A DNA stretch of 64,000 nucleotides from Reddybacter sp041277045 (GTDB lineage Bacteria; Pseudomonadota; Gammaproteobacteria; Pseudomonadales; Porticoccaceae), in NCBI GenBank assembly GCA_041277045.1, contig JBGFSY010000002.1:434001-498000 (forward strand), read 5' to 3'. Within the stretch, counting starts at the first letter, position 1, and each line of letters begins with the position of its first letter. The position numbers and the translations under genes are program-made. Shown here in pieces: positions 17,042-26,805 of this stretch. Under the pieces are notes generated by a model. That model was not told the origin of the DNA and ran no database searches. It was given only the letters and a program-made list of their open reading frames with translations.

Positions 17042-18916
17042 ATGCTGCAAGATTTCCGTGAAAGCATGAAGGGCATCGCTTTTTTCATCGTGATTCTTAT
17101 TATCGTGCCGTTTGCTTTCGTTGGCATCGATTCAATTTTCTCAAATAGCCCTGCCAGTGATGCTGAGCTGGAGGTTGATGGAAACAGTATTTCCCGCCTG
17201 GTCGTCGACCGAGCGCTGGCAATTCATAAACAACGATTAATGCGACAGTTTGCTGATATCGACCCTGCACTACTTGATGATGCCATGTTGCGAGGACCCG
17301 TCAGGCAGCGCTTGATCCGGGAGAAAGCGGCGGAACTGACTGCACTCTCAACCCACATGGGTGTATCGCCTGCCACCATTGCGTCCCTGTTACAGACGGT
17401 TGATGTGTATCAAACTGATGGCAAGTTTGATCGAGAAAAGTACGAGTTTGCAATTCGCCAAATGGGTTATACACCCCGTGAACACCACGCTTACATGAGC
17501 AATGGCTTGTTACTCAGTCAATTTGCTAGTGGTGTTGCCAATACAGGATTTGTGACGGATGCTGACCTGGAGCTGGCTGCAAAAATATTTGAGCAACGCC
17601 GCAACTATCATTACCTGACTGTACCGATCGCTCCTCTGGCTGCTGAGATTACAGTTGAAGACGCCGACATAACGGCCTATTACGAGGCACACAAAGAAGA
17701 GTTTCGCACCGAAGAAAAACTTGAAATTGACTATGTTCAATTGTCTACAAATAATTTACTTGGTCAGGTTGAAGTGGATGATGAGATGGTTCGAGAACTC
17801 TTCGATGCCAAGCAAGAGATGGCACAAGCTTCAGTGCGACGGCGGGTGGCTCACATTCTCGTTGAGTCTGCCGATGATGGTAGTGAAGCGGGTGAAATTG
17901 AAGAGATTCAGACCAAGCTTGCTAGTGGTGGTGATTTTGCAGAACTTGCAGGTGAGTATAGTGACGACCTGGGAAGTGCGGAGCTGGGCGGCGACCTGGG
18001 CTTTGTCGAGTCGGGTGCTTTTCCTGCCGAATTCGAATTAGCCATACTCGAACTCGTCGAAGGTGAGGTATCAAAACCTGTCGAGACCGATAGCGGTATT
18101 CACCTGATTCGCCTTACGGAGCTTGAAACAGCTGAGTCACTGGTCTTCGAGGATGAAAAAGTCGCCATCGAGACGGAGCTAAAACGCCAGCTTGCCGCAG
18201 AATTACTCCCTGAAAAAATTGAACAGTTACGAGAGTTATCCTATAACGCCGAGACATTGAGTGAACCCGCCGAAGCCCTGGGCCTGTCTGTTGAGAGTAC
18301 AGAACCCTTCCCCCGTAGCGGCGGAGTAGGCTTTGCTGCCTATCCAGCCGTTGTCAGTGCAGCCTACGCGGAGGATGTGCTGAGTAACGGCTATACGAGT
18401 GATATTGTAGAGCTTGGTGAGGCAGGTGTGGTAGTACTAAAAGTTCGTAAACACTATCCCGTAGGCTACCGAGCCTTTGATGAGGTTGCTGCTGAAATTA
18501 GTGTTTTGCTAAAGCATGAATCAGCGAAACTGGTTTTGGCAAAACGCGTGGCTACATTGAACGCGCAAATTGCTAGCGGTAAAAGTATAGAAACTCTCGC
18601 TACTGATGAGGGTCTGACGTGGCAAGTTAGTTTGGACACTTCCCGTTTTGATAACCGCGTCGATGAGGCTATTCGCGACCAGGCCTTTAGCTTGCCTGCG
18701 AGTAGTACCTTGCCCGCAGTCAGTGGTCTTGATCTGGCTAGTGGTGATTATGCAATTCTTTCCCTGACCGGCATTGAGTCGGGTGATCTGAGCAACATGC
18801 CTGCATCACGGCGCGAAAACCTTAGTCAGTCAGCGAGCCGGACATTGGCACAGCGTGAATATCAGGGCTATGAGTCATTAATTCTTGCCGATGTGACGGT
18901 AAAAATGGATAAGTAA
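17042..18916 (+). CDS. ppiD: Periplasmic folding chaperone PpiD (SurA/parvulin family)
   Basis: 624 residues. An N-terminal membrane anchor (about residues 12-34, rich in Ile/Val/Phe) precedes a SurA-like helical chaperone domain. The parvulin domain lies near 268-365, with R-R-V-A-H-I-L-V and the G-G-D-L-G-F-V segment, and a second divergent PPIase-like region and C-terminal helical part follow. It helps outer-membrane and secreted proteins fold as they leave the Sec translocon. An AAGGAATAA-like site precedes the ATG. Confidence 0.93.
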   Translation: MLQDFRESMKGIAFFIVILIIVPFAFVGIDSIFSNSPASDAELEVDGNSISRLVVDRALAIHKQRLMRQFADIDPALLDDAMLRGPVRQRLIREKAAELTALSTHMGVSPATIASLLQTVDVYQTDGKFDREKYEFAIRQMGYTPREHHAYMSNGLLLSQFASGVANTGFVTDADLELAAKIFEQRRNYHYLTVPIAPLAAEITVEDADITAYYEAHKEEFRTEEKLEIDYVQLSTNNLLGQVEVDDEMVRELFDAKQEMAQASVRRRVAHILVESADDGSEAGEIEEIQTKLASGGDFAELAGEYSDDLGSAELGGDLGFVESGAFPAEFELAILELVEGEVSKPVETDSGIHLIRLTELETAESLVFEDEKVAIETELKRQLAAELLPEKIEQLRELSYNAETLSEPAEALGLSVESTEPFPRSGGVGFAAYPAVVSAAYAEDVLSNGYTSDIVELGEAGVVVLKVRKHYPVGYRAFDEVAAEISVLLKHESAKLVLAKRVATLNAQIASGKSIETLATDEGLTWQVSLDTSRFDNRVDEAIRDQAFSLPASSTLPAVSGLDLASGDYAILSLTGIESGDLSNMPASRRENLSQSASRTLAQREYQGYESLILADVTVKMDK

Positions 18917-18960
18917 GGGAGCGGTAACTCGCTTCTGAGCAGCCCTTGGCTGTCACTCGT

Positions 18961-18998
18961 AAACCCTATGTCCGCTACTACTTTGGACATAGGGTTTT
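18961..18998. terminator. Bidirectional terminator between ppiD and mltD
   Basis: AAACCCTATGTCC (18961-18973) pairs with GGACATAGGGTTTT (18985-18998) over 13 bases around an 11-base loop. A-run and T-run flanks allow it to end both the rightward ppiD transcript and the leftward mltD transcript. Confidence 0.85.
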
Positions 18999-19034
18999 AA
19001 TCACCGGTAAAGAAGCGGCTAAACCACCGTCTTT

Positions 19035-20561
19035 TTAGGAGCGGGGGGACATCCTCAGTGTTTGCCCCGCCTTTATAAAACCTTCTTTGTTGAGCCTATT
19101 CCAGCGAACAATATCGTTTACGCTGACTTTAAATTTTTTTGATATCTCAGAAAGCGAATCACCTTTTTTAATCTTATAGCTGAGTTTTCCTTGCGGGGTT
19201 TGAAGCGCAGGAGCTCGGACCTTTAGCCGCTTGCCAATTTTTAATGGGGCTTTTGGATTGAGACCATTCCAGCGGGCCAGACTTAGGGTCTTCACCTGGT
19301 AGGCGTGGGCGATTTTCCATAGGCTGTCGCCCCGACGGACGCGATAATATTGAGTGGGTCGGGCAAAACTGGGGAGTGATGCGTGGCTGATGCTGGGGAT
19401 TTTTAAGACCTGACCGACACGAATTTTACTTGAAACCATATTGTTTTGAGCCATTAGTGATTTCACACTCAGGCGGTGACGCTGGGCAATTTCGCTCAGA
19501 GTGTCGTTTTGCGCCACTTTATATTTACGAATTTTAAGCCAATGATCTTTGGGTGTACTGCTGAGTCGTGATTCAAAGTTGGCCGCTTTATCTCGCGGTA
19601 TCAACAAGCGATGGGGGCCCTCGGGTGGTGTCGCCGATTGCTGGCAGCCTGGATTTAAGCGATAGACGCCATCAATACTAATTTCCGCGAGTAGGCTGAC
19701 CTGGTAAAGATCAATTTGTTGGGGGAGGTCGATAATTTCAAAATGAACCTCTGTGGGGATACTCGGCAGTGCCAGGTCATAGTCGGCAGGAGAGGCTGTA
19801 ACCTGGGCCAGAGCAATTAATTTTGGCACATAGGCACGGGTTTCTGCAGGTAATCGTAGCGACCAAAAATCAGCGGGTTTACCCTTGTGCAGGTTTGCCC
19901 TTATGGCTTTCTTGAGTGTTCCTTCGCCGGCATTATAGGCAGCCAGTGTGAGTAGCCAGTCGCCATCAAATCGTTTGTTAAGATATTTGAAGTATCGTAC
20001 AGCTGCGGTAGTAGAGCTGATGACGTCCCGTCGACCGTCGTACCAGCTATCCCGTGTCAAACCGAGGTAATCCCCCGTCGGACGCATAAACTGCCAAAGC
20101 CCCGCGGCACCGCTGGGAGAATAAGCGAAGGGGTTATAGGCACTTTCCACAAAAGGTAGTAGGGCAAGTTCCAGCGGGAGGTCGTTGCGTTCAAGCTCTT
20201 CAATAATGTATGCCATATAAAGCTGAGCTCTACTGCCAATATGGTCAAAGTAGCGCTGTTTGCCGGTATACCAGTTACGATATTTTTCAACTTTTGAGTT
20301 ATTAATATCTCGTGCAAAACCCGGGTTTAAAGCAATTTTTTGCCAGGAGTTGATGGCGAGTTCAACTGTGGCTGGCTCTACTTGCTGGCTATCTAATATT
20401 ATGGATGCACTAGCTTGTTCGCTGTGTTCTTTCGGGTTCGCGCTGTCGACAGCTGGCGAGTTAAGTGCCTGATGTTGAGTGACTTCAGGGCTGGGTGGTT
20501 GTTGCGCACAACCTGCCAATAGACTGATACCCAGTGTAAAAGGGAGAAGCAAATATTTCAT
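19035..20561 (-). CDS. mltD: Membrane-bound lytic murein transglycosylase D
   Basis: 508 residues from the ATG at 20561, which has AGG seven bases upstream; an open frame six codons longer lacks a ribosome site. The signal peptide ends in the lipobox L-L-A-G-C, so it is a lipoprotein. The SLT domain has the catalytic Glu in L-P-F-V-E-S-A-Y-N-P and the Q-F-M-R-P-T-G motif. Three LysM repeats of about 45 residues follow (Y-K-V-A-Q-N-D-T-L, Y-R-V-R-R-G-D-S-L, Y-K-I-K-K-G-D-S-L) for peptidoglycan binding. It cleaves glycan strands to 1,6-anhydro products. Confidence 0.94.
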   Translation of the reverse strand: MKYLLLPFTLGISLLAGCAQQPPSPEVTQHQALNSPAVDSANPKEHSEQASASIILDSQQVEPATVELAINSWQKIALNPGFARDINNSKVEKYRNWYTGKQRYFDHIGSRAQLYMAYIIEELERNDLPLELALLPFVESAYNPFAYSPSGAAGLWQFMRPTGDYLGLTRDSWYDGRRDVISSTTAAVRYFKYLNKRFDGDWLLTLAAYNAGEGTLKKAIRANLHKGKPADFWSLRLPAETRAYVPKLIALAQVTASPADYDLALPSIPTEVHFEIIDLPQQIDLYQVSLLAEISIDGVYRLNPGCQQSATPPEGPHRLLIPRDKAANFESRLSSTPKDHWLKIRKYKVAQNDTLSEIAQRHRLSVKSLMAQNNMVSSKIRVGQVLKIPSISHASLPSFARPTQYYRVRRGDSLWKIAHAYQVKTLSLARWNGLNPKAPLKIGKRLKVRAPALQTPQGKLSYKIKKGDSLSEISKKFKVSVNDIVRWNRLNKEGFIKAGQTLRMSPRS

Positions 20562-20745
20562 AAAGACCTGTGCGTACAAAATTAGTGGCTATTATTTAGA
20601 ATAGTTAGCCATAAAGGAAATAGTCAGTTGATGGCGGCTGAGATGACACTCACAATTACAGGTAGAGTGGCTCTCAAATCTCCAGGAAAGCTGTGTAAGC
20701 ACATTTTCTACCAGCCTAATTCTAATCGACTTGATCAGAGGCTCC

Positions 20746-21528
20746 CTAGAAGTTATCTTTCCAGAGGCGAATTTCTCGCATTACCTCAATTGGATCACTT
20801 AATTCTCTGGCGCAGTACTGGCTTGCTGCCAGAGCAAGAGAGGGGAGGTGGCAGCGTAGGAAGGGGTTGGTTTCACGCTCGATGCCTAGGGTTGATGGCA
20901 CGGTGGGCAGGCCTTGTTGGCGCTTTTCGGTATCATCAGCTGTTTTATCCTTTAGCGCCTGACTTGCGGGTTCTACCGCAGTGGCAAAGGCCAGGTTACT
21001 TAACGTGTATTCATGGGCGCAGTAAATGCGAGTTTCATCGGGAAGTGTCACTAATTTCTGTAATGATTGATACATTTGCTGAGCTGTGCCTTCAAAGATA
21101 CGACCACAACCGGCTGTGAACAAGGTATCGCCACAAAATACTAATGGGCTCTGTGCCTCGGGTGAGGCCGTGTAGGCGATGTGGTCGAGAGTGTGGCCGG
21201 GTATTTCCAGTACCGTGAAAATCGTGTCTGCCAGGGTGATTTCATCCCCCTCTTGGAGACGATGGCTTATCTGTGGAATATTTCTGGAATCAGGGCCATA
21301 GACGGGGGCATCATAGTGGGAGAGAAGGGCTTTAATACCGCCGGTGTGATCGGGATGGTGGTGGGTAATGAGTATCCCCGCTAAATCGAGGCCGTGCTTT
21401 TGTAAACAGTCGAGCACTGGCTGGGCATCGCCGGGGTCGACCACAAAAGCGGCGCGCTGACCAGCCTGGTGAAATAGCCATAAATAGTTGTCCTGAAATG
21501 CCGGTATGGTGTGAATAACAAGGGGCAT
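20746..21528 (-). CDS. gloB: Hydroxyacylglutathione hydrolase (glyoxalase II)
   Basis: 260 residues. The metallo-beta-lactamase motif T-H-H-H-P-D-H-T-G-G near residue 54 supplies the binuclear metal site, and later ligands are visible in P-G-H-T-L-D-H, C-G-D-T-L-F and the Y-C-A-H-E-Y-T segment. The C-terminal glutathione-binding helices are present. It hydrolyses S-D-lactoylglutathione, completing methylglyoxal detoxification. It is divergent from the methyltransferase gene at 21613, the same pairing as in Pseudomonas. Confidence 0.95.
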   Translation of the reverse strand: MPLVIHTIPAFQDNYLWLFHQAGQRAAFVVDPGDAQPVLDCLQKHGLDLAGILITHHHPDHTGGIKALLSHYDAPVYGPDSRNIPQISHRLQEGDEITLADTIFTVLEIPGHTLDHIAYTASPEAQSPLVFCGDTLFTAGCGRIFEGTAQQMYQSLQKLVTLPDETRIYCAHEYTLSNLAFATAVEPASQALKDKTADDTEKRQQGLPTVPSTLGIERETNPFLRCHLPSLALAASQYCARELSDPIEVMREIRLWKDNF

Positions 21529-21612
21529 GTTAGTTTCTCCAGTGTCTTTTCAGCGCATTTTTAGCCATGATAAGATGCATCGCTTCACAAGTCATTACCA
21601 AGAGGTCCCGCT

Positions 21613-22413
21613 TTGGGAAAAGACCGTTTAAGTCTTCAATCTTTACTCAAACGGCAATACCGAGTGGCACCTTTGCCTTTGGTTCAAGACGAGTTGGCCG
21701 CCTGGTTCGATGAGGGTTTTGGCCAAAAACTCTATCGCTGGCAAAAGACCTGTTGCCAGCAAAACTTAAGTCAATTATTCGGCTATCGCCTGGCGCAAAT
21801 CGGTATTTCGCCCCGGCATAGTCTGTTGGAAAATCTGCAGCCAAGCCATAAATTTATATTGTCGCGCGCCCATGGCGATGCTTCCTGTCAATGTGAGTTT
21901 GATGCCTTGCCTCTGCCGTCGGACACTATCGACATTGTTTTATTACATCATGTTCTCGATTTTTCCGGCCACCCACACCGCGCTTTGATTGAGGCTGCCC
22001 GGCTCGTAACGGCGGGTGGTCATATCGTGATTATTGGTTTTAACCCCTTGAGTTTGTTCGGTCTTTACAAGTGGCCAGGTGTTGTTTGGCCGGGTAAGGC
22101 GATCTGGCGGCATAATAGCTTGCGCAAGGGCAGGGTTATTGATTGGCTACAGCTGCTGGGTTTTCAGGTGAATTTTCGCCCTTTAGCCGGTGATAAAACA
22201 AAAGGTGATCAGCTGCATCAATGGAAGAGAGCATTAAGTGGTCAGGATCTCAGTCGCGGTGCATTTTATATGATCGTGGCGCAAAAGATGGTGACGCCAC
22301 TAAAGCCCATTAAGTCTCGTTACTGGTCACCATTAAAGGCAGGCTCATTGGTTGGATTGAAGCAAGTGCAGGCGGATAATAGATCCCCCAGCAAAAAGGA
22401 AGTGTATAAATGA
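21613..22413 (+). CDS. Class I SAM-dependent methyltransferase next to rnhA
   Basis: 266 residues from a TTG start with AGAGG before it. The SAM region is degenerate at the first glycine loop, but the post-I acidic residue, the D-T-I-D-I-V-L-L-H-H-V-L-D segment (near residue 100) and G-G-H-I-V-I-I-G-F-N-P fit the methyltransferase-11 family. Its stop overlaps the rnhA start (ATGA). The same gene precedes rnhA-dnaQ in Pseudomonas and other gammaproteobacteria. The substrate is unknown. Confidence 0.75.
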   Translation: MGKDRLSLQSLLKRQYRVAPLPLVQDELAAWFDEGFGQKLYRWQKTCCQQNLSQLFGYRLAQIGISPRHSLLENLQPSHKFILSRAHGDASCQCEFDALPLPSDTIDIVLLHHVLDFSGHPHRALIEAARLVTAGGHIVIIGFNPLSLFGLYKWPGVVWPGKAIWRHNSLRKGRVIDWLQLLGFQVNFRPLAGDKTKGDQLHQWKRALSGQDLSRGAFYMIVAQKMVTPLKPIKSRYWSPLKAGSLVGLKQVQADNRSPSKKEVYK

Positions 22414-22853
22414 AGGCTGTAGAAATATTCACTGATGGCGCTTGTCGTGGCAATCCAGGGCCTGGCGGCTGGGGTGTTTTACTGCGTTATAACGGCACGG
22501 GAAAACGTCTTTACGGCGCCGAAGCCCCTACAACGAATAACCGGATGGAGCTATTAGCGGCGATTCGCGGCCTTGGGGCTGTTAGTGAAGCTTGCCAGAT
22601 AGACTTAACATCGGATTCTCAATATGTACGGAAAGGCATTACCGAGTGGTTGCAGGGCTGGAAGGCAAAGGGCTTGAAAACGGCTGCTAAAAAGCCCGTG
22701 AAAAATAAAGATCTATGGCAACTGCTCAACGAGCAAGCTCAGCGTCATCAGGTTAACTGGCACTGGGTTAAGGGGCATAGCGGGCACAGGGAAAATGAAA
22801 TTGCCGACGAACTGGCCAATCTTGGTATTGATGATTTATTGGAGCAAGCATGA
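22410..22853 (+). CDS. rnhA: Ribonuclease HI
   Basis: 147 residues. Catalytic acids are visible as Asp in I-F-T-D-G-A-C, Glu in N-R-M-E-L, Asp in S-D-S-Q-Y-V and Asp near the C-terminus in N-E-I-A-D-E-L-A, with the His of G-H-S-G-H. It removes RNA from RNA-DNA hybrids. It overlaps both neighbours by 4 bases, forming a translationally coupled methyltransferase-rnhA-dnaQ operon. Confidence 0.97.
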   Translation: MKAVEIFTDGACRGNPGPGGWGVLLRYNGTGKRLYGAEAPTTNNRMELLAAIRGLGAVSEACQIDLTSDSQYVRKGITEWLQGWKAKGLKTAAKKPVKNKDLWQLLNEQAQRHQVNWHWVKGHSGHRENEIADELANLGIDDLLEQA

Positions 22854-23560
22854 GACTCGTTGTACTCGATACTGAAACTACCGGTCTTGAAGTCGCTCTT
22901 GATCACCGGATTATTGAAATTGGCTGCGTTGAAATTGTTAATCGCAAACTGACCGGGCGTCATTTTCACCGTTATGTTAATCCGCAGCGAGAGATCGATG
23001 CCGGCGCGATGGAGGTTCACGGTATTAGCAGCGAAGACTTGGCGGATAAGCCACTCTTTGCTCAGGTTGTTGCTGAATTTATTGATTTTGTAAAAGGCGC
23101 CGAACTGGTTATACACAATGCCCCTTTTGATGTGGGCTTTCTTAATGCTGAGCTAGAAAGTCTCGGCGGTCAATATCAGCCTCTGGAAAGCTACTCAGGC
23201 ATCATCGATTCACTGACAATGGCTCGCCAGATACACCCTGGGCAGCGCAATAGTCTGGATGCCCTCTGTAAGCGCTACGGGGTCGATAATTCTCAACGAA
23301 CACTCCACGGTGCCTTACTTGATGCCGAAATTCTGGCGGATGTTTATCTGCTGATGACTGGGGGGCAGGTTGATCTTGTGCTCGGTAGCGAGGCTGCCGA
23401 CAGTGATCAGGGGCAAAGTGAAGCGCTGATTAGGCGGCTTTCTCCTCAACGATCACCCCTCAATATTATTCGTGCTACTGAGAATGAGCTCATTTTGCAT
23501 CAAGATAAACTTGAGCAAATTAATAAATCCAGTGATCAAAAATGCACCTGGCCGCTTTAA
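22850..23560 (+). CDS. dnaQ: DNA polymerase III epsilon subunit, 3'-5' exonuclease
   Basis: 236 residues. Exonuclease motifs in order: Exo I V-L-D-T-E-T-T-G (residues 5-12), Exo II H-N-A-P-F-D-V-G-F (near 88), and Exo III with His and Asp in L-H-G-A-L-L-D-A-E. The C-terminal tail that binds the alpha polymerase subunit is shorter and more variable. It is the proofreading subunit of the replicase. Its start overlaps the rnhA stop. Confidence 0.96.
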   Translation: MRLVVLDTETTGLEVALDHRIIEIGCVEIVNRKLTGRHFHRYVNPQREIDAGAMEVHGISSEDLADKPLFAQVVAEFIDFVKGAELVIHNAPFDVGFLNAELESLGGQYQPLESYSGIIDSLTMARQIHPGQRNSLDALCKRYGVDNSQRTLHGALLDAEILADVYLLMTGGQVDLVLGSEAADSDQGQSEALIRRLSPQRSPLNIIRATENELILHQDKLEQINKSSDQKCTWPL

Positions 23561-23743
23561 GGTATTTGATGATCAAAAAGTCTTGTTGTAACAATACATG
23601 ACTAATGTTAATTATATCAAATCGCTGCTAACATGTTGAAATGATATGTATTTTCTGTAAGTCCGCGCGATTTTAGCACTCGTTTAGCCCTGGCTAGATG
23701 CATGCAGGCTGATAACCGCGGTACTTGTTAAAAATGCGACTTG

Positions 23744-23778
23744 TTGACAGCGCTTATTTTACGGGAGTCTGCTATAGT
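23744..23778 (+). promoter_or_regulatory. Possible promoter region upstream of the fimL-like gene
   Basis: The 313-base gap 23561-23873 has no gene. It contains an extended -10 element TGCTATAGT (23770-23778). A TTGACA at 23744 is 23 bases upstream, too far for a standard -35 partner, so the extended -10 alone may serve. The stretch before it is AT-rich. Tentative. Confidence 0.35.
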
Positions 23779-23873
23779 TCAGAAAATGATCAGATATAAG
23801 ATTATTTAAGTGCTTTAACATATTGATTTAAGAGGCTTTGTTCGGCCTCTGCAGAGAAAGAAACGAGTCGCGT

Positions 23874-25520
23874 ATGCAAAACATTAATCCCCAGGTACTG
23901 GAGTTCATCGGCAAAGAGTACAAGTCGGTTATTCAGTCTGTCCATGGCTTGGTGCAACGACTAACAGTTGCTCATTTAGAAGAGCTCAATGAGCAACTGA
24001 TTGAATTACGTGGTGCCGCACAAATTGCCCAACTTGCTGGCATGAAGCGCCTGTTTGTTGAAATGAGCACTGCCGTGGAGGTGGTGATTAGTGGGGACAA
24101 AACAATTGATGATCTACAGCCCCTACTTGCTCAGTCCTTGCTATTGGCCGAGGGTTTGATTGACACAATCCTCGAACAGACAAGTGAAAACCCCTGTGTT
24201 TTACTCCCTGAAATGACCGCGTTACGCCGTTTTAGAGGTGCGCCACCCCTTTACGAATATCATTTGCTAAATGACATCGAGTGGCCGTCTTTCGGCAGCC
24301 TGACACAAGGTGAGGTGATGATAGGGCCACAAACTGAAGGTTTGAAGCGATGGCATCATCTTTATCAGCTCGGTTTGTTGGACATTATTCGCAATAACAA
24401 TCGACACAAGGCCCTCTTTAATTTATTTCGTGTTGCAGGACGATTGCAGAAAGTGGCTACTTCGGCGCGAGAAAGCGATTATTGGTGGGTATTTGCAGTA
24501 ACCATTAAAGGCTTTGCTGAAAAGAAATTGAGCTTGCAGCCCGAGCGGATCCGCTTACTTGCTGCCGTAGAAAAACAATTACGTCTGTTGGCCGCAACAG
24601 AGCATACTGAAGGAAGAAACCCCTATCCAGAGGGCTTATGGCGAGCTTTCGTTAGTTTGCTAGCAATGACCGACATGTCCAGTGACGCCCGATCCAGGCA
24701 GATTGGTGTGCCCGAGTTACAGTTTTCTGATTCGGCGATATCATCAGTGCGCAATGCGATCACCGGAGAGCGGGATGCCGATAAAAGTATCTTCGAAACG
24801 ATGGCTGCCTCGGTGTCGAGCTTGCGTATTCTACTCGACAACGGTGACGAATCTGCCTCTTTACTTAATGGTGAAAAACTTGATGAGTTGAACGAGGGTT
24901 TTGAGGCCCTGGCCGAAGGGTGTGAGCAGGCTGGATTCCGTGGGCTTGCGCGCCAGTACAAACAGTTTTGCTCACGCCTAAAGGCAACAGAAGATGGTGG
25001 GCTATCTCCTGAAATGCTGTCAGAATTTACCGATGCCATTTTGCATGTTGAGTGTGCGATGGCTGATTTTTATGGGAAAAACCCTCAAGCTGAGCAGATC
25101 AAAGCCTGGGAAGATCAGCCCTTACTTTCTATTCTGCAAAAAAGCTTGTTAAAAACAGCACAAATTGCCGTAGTTAATGAGACGACATTAAGATTGGGAG
25201 AGGTTAAACAGCTGGTCGACAATGTGGCTTCGGGCTACGCTTCGGCCGAAGTTATCCCCGAGCTTGAGTTGGCATTTTCAGAAATTGAAGGCAGCGCCAG
25301 CATGCTCAATATGACGCGTTTGGCCAGCCTGGCACAACGCTGTTTGATCCTGGCCAAAGATGTGCTCTTTAGCGATGGTGAAGAGAGTAAGGCTATTGAG
25401 GCCTTTGCCGATACGATTGTTTGCCTTGAGTATTTCCTTGATGGCTGCATGGTGGGTAATGCTGTTGATGAGAGTTCACTCGATGTCGCTAACGAATGCT
25501 TGTCATCACTAGGCGCCTAG
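23874..25520 (+). CDS. fimL: FimL-like protein (ChpA N-terminal domain homologue without phosphorylatable His)
   Basis: 548 residues from the ATG at 23874; the frame stays open 12 codons upstream, but M-Q-N-I-N-P is the natural start. The N-terminal part resembles a histidine phosphotransfer helix bundle, but the segment that would hold H-x-x-K-G reads L-R-G-A-A-Q-I-A-Q-L-A-G (residues 45-56), with no His. This matches Pseudomonas FimL, which resembles the N-terminus of ChpA/PilL and regulates type IV pilus twitching and cAMP. The position downstream of dnaQ agrees with the P. aeruginosa gene order. The identification rests on these two points, not on an alignment I could run. Confidence 0.72.
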   Translation: MQNINPQVLEFIGKEYKSVIQSVHGLVQRLTVAHLEELNEQLIELRGAAQIAQLAGMKRLFVEMSTAVEVVISGDKTIDDLQPLLAQSLLLAEGLIDTILEQTSENPCVLLPEMTALRRFRGAPPLYEYHLLNDIEWPSFGSLTQGEVMIGPQTEGLKRWHHLYQLGLLDIIRNNNRHKALFNLFRVAGRLQKVATSARESDYWWVFAVTIKGFAEKKLSLQPERIRLLAAVEKQLRLLAATEHTEGRNPYPEGLWRAFVSLLAMTDMSSDARSRQIGVPELQFSDSAISSVRNAITGERDADKSIFETMAASVSSLRILLDNGDESASLLNGEKLDELNEGFEALAEGCEQAGFRGLARQYKQFCSRLKATEDGGLSPEMLSEFTDAILHVECAMADFYGKNPQAEQIKAWEDQPLLSILQKSLLKTAQIAVVNETTLRLGEVKQLVDNVASGYASAEVIPELELAFSEIEGSASMLNMTRLASLAQRCLILAKDVLFSDGEESKAIEAFADTIVCLEYFLDGCMVGNAVDESSLDVANECLSSLGA

Positions 25521-25722
25521 CCGATTACCATGGCAGAGCAGGCCTCACCTGAGGCTTGGCTACGTCGTTTCCCCCCAATCATTCCCTCATCGACTTTTTC
25601 TTGTTTCTCGGCAGTGATAGCTGCTGATATCAGTTAGAATTACGCCTAGTACTTCCATGACAAATTCAAACATATAAAACCTGCTTATTTAGTAATTGTA
25701 AGTGGTCGACAGAGGTGTTTCT

Positions 25723-26778
25723 TTGGAGTTTTTAAGTGAATACGGACTATTTCTAGCCAAATCGATAACCCTGGTTGTGACTGTGGCGATTATTGTGGGC
25801 ATCTTGGCGAGCCTCGGGCAGAAGGGTAAAAAGCACGAAAAGGGTCACATCGAGGTGGTTTCTTTCAATGAAACTATTGCGGCAATGACTAGTACCCTGG
25901 CTGACGTTGTGGTGTCTGCTGATGCTCGGAAAGCGGCATTAAAGGCGGAGAAAAAATCACAAAAAGCGGAGCAAAAAGCTGAGAAAAAGGCGCTTAAAAG
26001 CGGTGCCGATCCGCTGGTAAAAAAACGTGTGTTTGTATTGGATTTTCATGGTGATATTCGCGCTACAGCAGTGGGTAGTTTTCGTGAAGAAATTACTACC
26101 GTTCTAGCTCAGGCTAGCAGTAATGATGAGGTGGTGGTGCGTCTGGAAAGTGGCGGTGGCATGGTGCCAAGCTACGGTCTTGCGGCAAGCCAGCTTGATC
26201 GAATCAAAAAGAAAAATATACCGCTCACCGTTTGTATTGATAAAGTCGCGGCCAGTGGTGGTTATATGATGGCTTGCGTAGCCAACAAAATTCTCGCGGC
26301 GCCCTTTGCCGTTATCGGCTCAATCGGTGTTGTTGCCCAAATTCCCAATGTACATCGTCTTTTGAAAAAACACGATGTCGATATTGAGTTGATGACTGCC
26401 GGTAAATACAAGCGAACGTTAACTATGCTTGGTGAGAACACTGAGGAGGGACGCGCGAAATTCCGTGAGGAACTCGAAGATACACACACCTTATTCAAAG
26501 ATTTTGTCGGCGAACATCGCCCTGATCTCGAGATTGAGGAGATCGCAACGGGTGAGGTCTGGTACGGCGCTCCTGCGGTCAAAAAAGGCCTGGTAGATGA
26601 TACTCAAACCAGTGATGAGTATTTAACCAGTCAGCTCGAGAGTGCCGATATCTACACTGTTACCTACGCCCACAAAAAGACGTTACCGGAGAAATTTGGC
26701 TTTGCCCTTGAAAGTAGTGGTGACAGATTTATCATGCGCTGGTTACGACGTTTGATGGGGCCTGCACCTTTGGCTTGA
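25723..26778 (+). CDS. sohB: Inner-membrane protease SohB (SppA-like signal peptide peptidase family)
   Basis: 351 residues from a TTG at 25723 preceded by AGAGG, giving the family start M-E-F-L-S-E-Y-G-L-F; an in-frame GTG 7 codons earlier is less likely. One membrane segment (about 8-30) is followed by a Lys/Ala/Glu-rich linker of about 40 residues (105-130). The S49 protease domain has nucleophile Ser in A-A-S-G-G-Y-M-M-A and the Lys in G-K-Y-K-R. It cleaves peptides or proteins at the periplasmic face. It is convergent with the antiporter gene. Confidence 0.9.
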   Translation: MEFLSEYGLFLAKSITLVVTVAIIVGILASLGQKGKKHEKGHIEVVSFNETIAAMTSTLADVVVSADARKAALKAEKKSQKAEQKAEKKALKSGADPLVKKRVFVLDFHGDIRATAVGSFREEITTVLAQASSNDEVVVRLESGGGMVPSYGLAASQLDRIKKKNIPLTVCIDKVAASGGYMMACVANKILAAPFAVIGSIGVVAQIPNVHRLLKKHDVDIELMTAGKYKRTLTMLGENTEEGRAKFREELEDTHTLFKDFVGEHRPDLEIEEIATGEVWYGAPAVKKGLVDDTQTSDEYLTSQLESADIYTVTYAHKKTLPEKFGFALESSGDRFIMRWLRRLMGPAPLA

Positions 26779-26805
26779 TGCTTTTTGTTAAGTTGGGCCT
26801 GTCGT

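Noticed and set aside
20628..21119. 163-codon plus-strand frame over gloB
   Set aside because: Antisense shadow of the well-supported gloB gene, without recognisable domain or ribosome site.
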